DNA of 64,000 bases from the NCBI RefSeq assembly GCF_003003795.1, contig NZ_PVWK01000158.1, forward strand, positions 33,897-97,896, read 5' to 3'. Under the pieces are notes generated by a model. The model worked only from the letters and a program-made list of their open reading frames with translations. It was not told the origin of the DNA and did not search any database. The DNA comes from Stenomitos frigidus ULC18 (GTDB taxonomy: Bacteria; Cyanobacteriota; Cyanobacteriia; Leptolyngbyales; Leptolyngbyaceae). The position numbers and the translations under genes are program-made. Positions 59,305 to 64,000 of this stretch are shown piece by piece; within the stretch, counting starts at the first letter, position 1; every line of letters starts with the position of its first letter.

Positions 59305-62229
59305 CTACTTTGTCTCCATCCAGTTTTCGCCAGAGTGGATTTCGACGACTAGCGGAATGGATAGCTCGACTGCTGATTCCATTGTGGCTTTGATTTTGGG
59401 TCCCAGTTCTGTCCATTCGTCGGGGGGCATCTCGAAGACGAGTTCATCGTGGACTTGGAGTAGGAGTCGTGCCTGATATGGCTCGATGAGGTCGTGGAGT
59501 TTTGCCATCGCAATTTTGATGATGTCGGCGCTGGAACCCTGGATGGGCGCGTTAGCAGCGGCACGGAGCGATCCGGCATCGTACTGGTCGCGGAGTTTGA
59601 GCTTGGTGAGGTCGATCGCCCCTGGTTCCGTTCCTCTCAATCGCTTCAGTGATTCGCTGGCAAAGTTGAAGTAGCGGCGGCGACCGAGGATGGTTTCGAC
59701 ATAGCCATTGGCGATCGCTTCTCGCTGCATTTGCTGGAGGTATTCAAAAACTTTGGAGTAGCGTTCGTTGAAGCGATCGATAAACAAGCGGGCTTCGCTA
59801 GATTTTACGCCTGCTTCTCGCGCAAACCGTTGGGCACCCATGCCGTAGATCACGCCGAAGTTGATGATCTTCGCCAGCCGTCGTTCTTCGGAGTTGATGT
59901 CGTCTTTTTCGAGCAGCAGTTTGGCGGTGAGTGTGTGAATGTCGCCGTTTTGCCGATAGGTGTCGAGCAGGACAGGCTCCTGGCTCAGATGCGTCAGAAT
60001 GCGGAGTTCGATTTGGGAATAGTCTGCTGCGACCATCACCCAACCGGGTTCGGAGACGAAGGCTTTGCGAATCTGGCGGCTGAATGCCGTGCGGATGGGA
60101 ATATTTTGCAGGTTGGGGTTGGAGGAGGAGAGTCGCCCCGTGGTCGTGCCCGTCTGATTGAAATCGGTGTGGACGCGATGGGTGTCTGGGCGCACCAGCA
60201 GCGGCAACGCATCGACGTAAGTGGACTTCAGCTTACTCAGAGTGCGCTGCTCCAGAATGGCATCAATGACGGGATGATCCCCTTGCAGTTTTTCCAGCGT
60301 GGCAGCATCGGTGGAGAAACCCGTCTTCATGCGGCGTGATTTTTTGGTGTCGAGTCCCAGGGTGTTGAACAGCAAATCGCTGAGCTGTTTGGGTGAACCG
60401 AGGTTGAACTGCTGTCCGGCGACTTCGTAGGCTTGTTTTTCGATCGCCGCCAAATCGGTTTCCAATCGCTGAGACAGTTCCTTAAGATAGGCAACGTCAA
60501 TCCGCACACCGCAGTATTCCATTTCTGCGAGAACGGGTTCTAGCGGTTGCTCCACGTCGAGCAAGAGGCGATGCAGTGCGGGAATGGGTTCTAACAGGGC
60601 GCGAAGTTTGGGCACCAGCAAGAAGGTGGTGTAGGCATCTAAGCCGCAATAGTCCGCGACGGCAGGAACCGGGAGATCGGCGATCGTTTTCCCTTTGGGC
60701 ACCAGATCTTTGTAGCTAAGAGCGGTAATGTTCAGGTGTTTGCCGCTCAGTTCGGTCAGATTGTGGCTGTCATCGGGGTTGAGGACGTAGCTTGCCAGCA
60801 TGGGATCGAAGATGACCCCTGCCAGTTTGATGCCCTGACAGCGCAATATGAGGCGATCGAACTTGGCATTTTGCAGCGCTTTGGGATAGTCGGCGCTTTC
60901 GAGAATGGGGCGCAATGCCTCTAGCGTGGCAGCTTTATCGAGGTTGCCGCCATTAGTGTGCCCCAGCGGAATGTACGCCATGTCTGACAGTTCGGCACCC
61001 CAGCAGCAGCCAATGCCCACCAGATCAGCATCGCGTGGTTCGAGCGCGGTGGTTTCAGTGTCCCAGGCGACGGGGATGTCAGGGCTGGTGAAGGTTCTCA
61101 GGCGATCGATCAACTCCGTCAGCTTCTCAGGCGTATCGATGATGTGCGGCGTAATGGCAACGGGTAAGACCTTTTGTGCGGCAACGGTATCGTCGGCGCT
61201 GAAGAACCATAGATCGCCATCCTCTCGCTGTGAGGGTGTGACAGTAGCCTTTGCGATTGAAGCCGTAGCGTCTGAGGCTTCCCCGCGCTGATCGCCGCTG
61301 AACTGGCGATGGACTTTCTGGATGCGATCGATAAACGTGCGAAATTCCAGTTTTTCCAGCAGCTCATTCACCGCTGTTTCGTCAAAATCGCGGATGCGGC
61401 ACGACTCCCACTCGATCGCCAGCGGCACATCCAGATGAATTTGCGCCATCCACTGCGAATGACGCGCTTCGTCTTTGCCTGCCTCTAGCTTCTGCCGCAC
61501 CGCACCCTTGATTTGATCCAGCGACTCGTAAACTTTTTCCAGGGAGCCGTAGGTGGTGAGTAGCTGCACCGCTGTTTTGTCGCCAATGCCCTTCACGCCC
61601 GGAATGTTGTCGGAACTGTCGCCGCAGAGGGCTTTGTAGTCCACAACCTGCGACGGCAAGATCCCCATCTTCTCCTTCACCTGCTCCACGCCAAATTCTC
61701 TGGGCGGAGGCGTGCCTTTGCCGTAGACGGTGCTGAGGTAGAGGACTTTCGTGGTGGCTTCGGCATCGACGAGTTGGAACAGGTCACGATCGCCACTCAA
61801 AATCTTGACCAGAAAGCCATCCGCACTTGCCCGTCGCGCCAGCGTCCCGATCACGTCATCCGCTTCGTAGTTTTCTGCGGTGAGAATGGGCAGGTTCAGC
61901 GCCAGCAAAAGCTCTTGCAGGTTCGCAATATCGGGGATGAAATCCTCCGGCGTTTCGGCTCTGCCTGCCTTGTAGGTGTCGTCGGCTTCATGGCGAAAGG
62001 TTTTTTCGGAGAGGTCAAAGGCGATCGCCACGTACTGCGGTTTCTCCGCCTCCATCGTCTCCAGCAGCGCTTTCAGAAAGCCAAAAGAAACGCTGGTAGG
62101 GATGCCGCTTTTCGTGCGAAGTCCACCATCGCGCCCTTTCGCAAAGGCAAAGTAGGAACGGAATGCCAGCGAATGCCCGTCGATGAGGAGAATCAGCGGT
62201 TTGGTTGAAGAGTCAGCAGGAGAAGCCAA
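59305..62229 (-). CDS. polA: DNA polymerase I
   Basis: 974 residues from a TTG at 62229; an ATG at 62240 is out of frame. The 5'-3' exonuclease domain is at 10-300 (LILLIDGHSLAFRSYFAFAK), the 3'-5' exonuclease at about 385-555 with intact acidic residues (VAWDTETTALEPRDADLVGI, NAKFDRLIL, YCGLDAYTTFLL), and the polymerase at 600-974 with motif A DYSQIELRILTHL (about 732), motif B RRLAKIINFGVIYGMGA and motif C QVHDELVFEMP (about 927). It replaces RNA primers and fills repair gaps. Its likely promoter lies in one of the 57-bp repeats. Confidence 0.95.
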   Translation of the reverse strand: MASPADSSTKPLILLIDGHSLAFRSYFAFAKGRDGGLRTKSGIPTSVSFGFLKALLETMEAEKPQYVAIAFDLSEKTFRHEADDTYKAGRAETPEDFIPDIANLQELLLALNLPILTAENYEADDVIGTLARRASADGFLVKILSGDRDLFQLVDAEATTKVLYLSTVYGKGTPPPREFGVEQVKEKMGILPSQVVDYKALCGDSSDNIPGVKGIGDKTAVQLLTTYGSLEKVYESLDQIKGAVRQKLEAGKDEARHSQWMAQIHLDVPLAIEWESCRIRDFDETAVNELLEKLEFRTFIDRIQKVHRQFSGDQRGEASDATASIAKATVTPSQREDGDLWFFSADDTVAAQKVLPVAITPHIIDTPEKLTELIDRLRTFTSPDIPVAWDTETTALEPRDADLVGIGCCWGAELSDMAYIPLGHTNGGNLDKAATLEALRPILESADYPKALQNAKFDRLILRCQGIKLAGVIFDPMLASYVLNPDDSHNLTELSGKHLNITALSYKDLVPKGKTIADLPVPAVADYCGLDAYTTFLLVPKLRALLEPIPALHRLLLDVEQPLEPVLAEMEYCGVRIDVAYLKELSQRLETDLAAIEKQAYEVAGQQFNLGSPKQLSDLLFNTLGLDTKKSRRMKTGFSTDAATLEKLQGDHPVIDAILEQRTLSKLKSTYVDALPLLVRPDTHRVHTDFNQTGTTTGRLSSSNPNLQNIPIRTAFSRQIRKAFVSEPGWVMVAADYSQIELRILTHLSQEPVLLDTYRQNGDIHTLTAKLLLEKDDINSEERRLAKIINFGVIYGMGAQRFAREAGVKSSEARLFIDRFNERYSKVFEYLQQMQREAIANGYVETILGRRRYFNFASESLKRLRGTEPGAIDLTKLKLRDQYDAGSLRAAANAPIQGSSADIIKIAMAKLHDLIEPYQARLLLQVHDELVFEMPPDEWTELGPKIKATMESAVELSIPLVVEIHSGENWMETK

Positions 62230-62248
62230 GGGAATGCCATTGAATGAG

Positions 62249-62305
62249 ACAAAATCTATTGTAAGGAATTCAGGCGATCGTCGTTGGCTTAGACCTCGGA
62301 GGTTT
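62249..62305. repeat. 57-bp direct repeat, left copy (likely polA promoter)
   Basis: Identical over 57 bp to 62969-63025, exactly 720 bp apart. It starts ACAAAATCTATTGTAAGGAA and ends ACCTCGGAGGTTT. On the minus strand it contains a -10-like TACAAT (62258-62263), 29 bases from the polA start. The two copies bracket hicAB. Confidence 0.93.
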
Positions 62306-62348
62306 CATGCAAGTCCAGATGCAAAAACCGGGTTTTCGTTCTTCTGCC

Positions 62349-62573
62349 TCAGACAGCCTGTAATGACGTGCCAAAAACGTTCGGCTCCGGTAGCAATTCA
62401 CCCTGCTTGACAGCAGATTCAACCAATAACTCCAAAACCTCTTGAGCATTCGTCAAGGCTTCGCTGTAGGTTTCTCCATGCGTGTGGCAGAACTCTCCCC
62501 ACTCAGGCAGGCTGACGACGTAGCACTGATCCTCGTCAGACCACTGAATAATGATCGTGTAATGGCTCTTCAT
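62349..62573 (-). CDS. hicB: HicB family antitoxin
   Basis: 74 residues matching the short HicB form: MKSHYTIIIQWSDEDQCYVV, then SLPEWGEFCHTHGETYSEAL and NAQEVLELLVESA. It has the partially degraded RNase H fold of HicB but no DNA-binding tail, so it may not autoregulate. It overlaps the hicA stop by 4 bp. Confidence 0.85.
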   Translation of the reverse strand: MKSHYTIIIQWSDEDQCYVVSLPEWGEFCHTHGETYSEALTNAQEVLELLVESAVKQGELLPEPNVFGTSLQAV

Positions 62574-62785
62574 GCGTCCTCCTGGTTAATTTCTTTCAAT
62601 CGTTTCAGCACATCGTTTACATCCTTCTCCTGATACCGTTTGGCATCGTCGCCATCGCTACCTGATAGGGTTAATTTGCCAGGTAGCAACGGATGAACCC
62701 ATTTGGTGTGGCTACCCTTACCAGGTTCATAGGTAAAGCCTGCTTTCAACAAAACGCTCTTCAACTCTCTAATCTTCTTTGGCAT
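62570..62785 (-). CDS. hicA: HicA family mRNA interferase toxin
   Basis: 71 residues with the dsRBD-like fold of HicA; the catalytic His is in GKGSHTKWVHP (about residue 26), preceded by LKAGFTYEPG. The C-terminal helix is YQEKDVNDVLKRLKEI. It is longer at the loop SGSDGDDAK than the shortest HicA proteins. HicA cleaves mRNA; HicB neutralises it. The order hicA-hicB with a 4-bp overlap is typical. Confidence 0.85.
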   Translation of the reverse strand: MPKKIRELKSVLLKAGFTYEPGKGSHTKWVHPLLPGKLTLSGSDGDDAKRYQEKDVNDVLKRLKEINQEDA

Positions 62786-62968
62786 TCCCTACATCCCACT
62801 CCCTATACCCTACCCCCCCTTGTCTCTGCACAGGTTTAGGAATGATAACCGTGTAGCTCATGAGGCTTGTTCAGACCGATCGACGAGTCCTGAAGCGTCT
62901 GATCTTCTCCGGCTCCGTAGGCTCTCCGCGCCTCTGTCACTTCTGCTAGCATCGTTGGATCGTGCTCC

Positions 62969-63025
62969 ACAAAATCTATTGTAAGGAATTCAGGCGATCG
63001 TCGTTGGCTTAGACCTCGGAGGTTT
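62969..63025. repeat. 57-bp direct repeat, right copy
   Basis: Perfect copy of 62249-62305 in the same orientation. It carries the same -10-like TACAAT on the minus strand (62978-62983), about 190 bp before hicA. Its right end merges into the palindrome at 63011-63043. Confidence 0.93.
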
Positions 63026-63043
63026 TCAAAACCTCCGAGGTCT
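63011..63043. repeat. 33-bp palindrome AGACCTCGGAGGTTTT-C-inverse
   Basis: Perfect 16-bp arms around a single C. A degenerate copy (AGACCTCGGAGGTTT-G-CAAAACCTTCAAGGTCT) stands at 63356-63389, and half an arm is part of the left 57-bp repeat (62291-62305). The two palindromes bracket the 21-bp tandem repeat. Confidence 0.9.
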
Positions 63044-63082
63044 TGGCTATTGCTGCGATCGCTGGAGCCAGTTCAGAAATAG

Positions 63083-63229
63083 CTCGACCTGCTTTAGAGA
63101 TGGCTCAACTCAGTGCAAAGACTGCTCGACTCAGTGCAACGATGACTCGACTGAGTTCAAAGACCACTCGATCGAGTTCCGCATCGACTGGAGCGATCGT
63201 TTTAATGACTGGACTGAGCGCTGCTACTC
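63083..63229. repeat. 21-bp tandem repeat, about seven degenerate units
   Basis: Units anchored on CTCGACTGAG-like sequence begin at 63083, 63104, 63125, 63146, 63167, 63188 and 63209, exactly 21 bp apart (three heptamers). On the minus strand each unit encodes seven residues such as VIVALSR, VVFELSR and AVFALSR. Confidence 0.85.
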
Positions 63230-63332
63230 GCTCATCCAGGTTCTTCAACCACTCAACCAGGCTCCGAGCTGACTCGTCTTCTCTTAGAGACGGCTCAACT
63301 ATATCGCAGGCTTGCTCAGCTATACAGTGCAC
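63105..63332 (-). pseudogene. Heptad-repeat coiled-coil reading frame, probably decaying
   Basis: 75 residues from a GTG at 63332. After MHCIAEQACDIVEPSLREDE, residues 25-75 follow a 7-residue rhythm with Leu, Val and Ile in core positions (VDAELDR, VVFELSR, VIVALSR), as in a coiled coil. The frame stops at a TGA at 63105-63107 where the repeat predicts Arg (CGA to TGA), then continues open through AISKAGRAISELAPAIAAIA and KTSEVLKTSEV up to 63011. It could be a real small coiled-coil gene cut short by mutation, or only a by-product of the 21-bp repeat. The opposite strand is also open. Confidence 0.35.
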
Positions 63333-63355
63333 TAGCTTCAGGGCGATCGCTCTTT

Positions 63356-63392
63356 AGACCTCGGAGGTTTGCAAAACCTTCAAGGTCTGAAC
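63356..63392. repeat. Degenerate second copy of the AGACCTCGGAGGTTT palindrome
   Basis: AGACCTCGGAGGTTT-G-CAAAACCTTCAAGGTCT, imperfect in its right arm. It lies in the gap before the TPR gene's 3' end, followed at 63413-63422 by TTGACAAGTCC, the right end of the MITE-like element at 7536, without the rest of it. Confidence 0.75.
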
Positions 63393-63425
63393 TAAACTGG
63401 CTACGAATCATTTGACAAGTCCGGC

Positions 63426-64000
63426 TCACGCCTCAACCTCGACCCCGTTTGCTTGTAATACTTGAAGCGCGGTTTCTGCATAGCGTTGCACCATCGGAAC
63501 CTGGGGAAACTGCTGGGTGATTTCCAACGCTTCGGTTGCCAGGGCGATCGATCGCGCTTGATCTGGGGTTGCTTGCAGGTAAAAAATACTGAGGTTGATC
63601 AGGGTCATCGCGACGTCAGGCAAATAGGTGCGCGGGTTCGACTCCGCTAAGGTGCGCCGAATCTGCAACGCCTCTTCATAGCTGCCTTGCGCCGTGGCAT
63701 AGTCATTTTGATCCGATTGCAAAGTCGCCAAATTGTTCAGGGTCATCGCGACGTCAGGCAAATAGGTGCGCGGGTTCTCCGCCGCTAAGGTGCGCCGAAT
63801 CTGCAACGCCTCTTCATAGCTGCCTTGCGCCGTGGCATAGTCATTTTGCGCCTGTTGCAAATTCGCCAAATTGTTCAGGGTCATCGCGACGTCAGGCAAA
63901 TAGGTGCGCGGGTTCGACTCCGCTAAGGTGCGCCGAATCTGCAACGCCTCTTCATAGCTGCCTTGCGCCGTGGCATAGTCATTTTGATCCGATTGCAAAT
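63426..64000 (-). CDS. Tetratricopeptide repeat protein, 5' end cut by window
   Basis: The frame is open to the right edge; about 190 C-terminal residues are visible. They hold three TPR-type repeats of 46 residues (DYATAQGSYEEALQIRRTLA, then NPRTYLPDVAMTLNNLATLQ), related to kinesin-light-chain-like TPRs, and a closing helix pair ending LQVLQANGVEVEA. The repeats are nearly identical at the DNA level (138-bp unit), pointing to recent expansion. Such proteins bind partners through the superhelix; in cyanobacteria they are often fused to CHAT or other effector domains upstream, outside the window. Confidence 0.85.
   Translation of the reverse strand, partial: LQSDQNDYATAQGSYEEALQIRRTLAESNPRTYLPDVAMTLNNLANLQQAQNDYATAQGSYEEALQIRRTLAAENPRTYLPDVAMTLNNLATLQSDQNDYATAQGSYEEALQIRRTLAESNPRTYLPDVAMTLINLSIFYLQATPDQARSIALATEALEITQQFPQVPMVQRYAETALQVLQANGVEVEA

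Noticed and set aside
62836..62952. A 38-codon minus-strand frame between the right 57-bp repeat and hicA
   Set aside because: No family resemblance and no ribosome binding site; too short to support alone, although its position after the duplicated promoter was considered.
63043..63357. A 104-codon plus-strand frame across the 21-bp repeats
   Set aside because: The plus-strand reading is Ser/Thr/Ala-rich without hydrophobic rhythm; the minus strand gives a better coiled-coil pattern.
63642..64000. Possible CRISPR-like array of regularly spaced repeats
   Set aside because: The repeats are contiguous 138-bp coding units in one open frame (TPR), not short repeats separated by unique spacers.

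Overview
The window is chromosomal DNA of a cyanobacterium. The evidence is dense GCGATCGC-type (HIP1) octamers in and between genes, a photosystem II subunit gene (psbZ), the NDH-1 accessory protein Crr7, a PAP/fibrillin protein, and many families found almost only in cyanobacteria (DUF3370, DUF2103, DUF1816, DUF3134, the DUF6888/DUF6887 pair). A hopanoid pair (hpnA-hpnH) and abundant short tandem repeats of period 7 fit a filamentous or otherwise large-genome lineage, but the genus cannot be named from sequence alone. There is no rRNA, CRISPR array, intact insertion sequence or prophage; one tRNA-Ser(GCU) is present.

Layout. 1-9504: AmpG-like permease (5' cut), acetyltransferases, PlsC, DUF3370, a MORN-repeat protein, DUF2103, ClpS and Lnt. 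9768-14357: rpmF (L32), a sulfite-oxidase-like protein, a receiver-histidine kinase, then mrnC-rlmB-DUF1816. 14407-20880: FAD oxidoreductase, ribH, psbZ, and a large DHH-CBS-tRNA nucleotidyltransferase fusion. 21080-29977: a mostly forward block with a degenerate Ser/Thr kinase, an ABC1/AarF kinase, a PP2C phosphatase, an MFS protein overlapping moaA, and the DUF6888/DUF6887 pair. 30104-42416: Crr7, a lipid kinase, transporters, an M15 peptidase, a DUF433/DUF5615 toxin-antitoxin pair, an M41-like membrane peptidase, an alpha/beta hydrolase, an NAD(P)-binding/CIA30 fusion and a GlmS-like protein without its glutaminase half. 42737-50751: hpnA-hpnH, two medium-chain dehydrogenases, and a two-gene unit sharing a domain, the second with a membrane HEAGH motif. 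51028-58407: tRNA-Ser, mraY, fibrillin, a RecB/Cas4-like nuclease, a metzincin-like protease and purE. 58511-64000: a RelE-type toxin with two antitoxin-like genes, polA, hicAB between perfect 57-bp direct repeats, a 21-bp tandem repeat block, and the 3' part of a TPR protein.

Most genes are housekeeping or conserved cyanobacterial genes. The unusual content is (i) a repeat landscape of many unrelated sequences that nearly all share a period of 7 bp and have entered at least five reading frames without breaking them; (ii) a small transposon-like element with 3-bp target duplications, one copy sitting directly on the plsC start codon; (iii) hicAB bracketed by 57-bp repeats that duplicate the likely polA promoter; (iv) a probable ATT start codon for a DUF6888 gene; and (v) the paired-domain/HEAGH unit at 48415-49913 with a strong palindromic promoter. 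No wholly new multi-gene defence or metabolic system can be demonstrated here; items iii and v are the best candidates for a second look.
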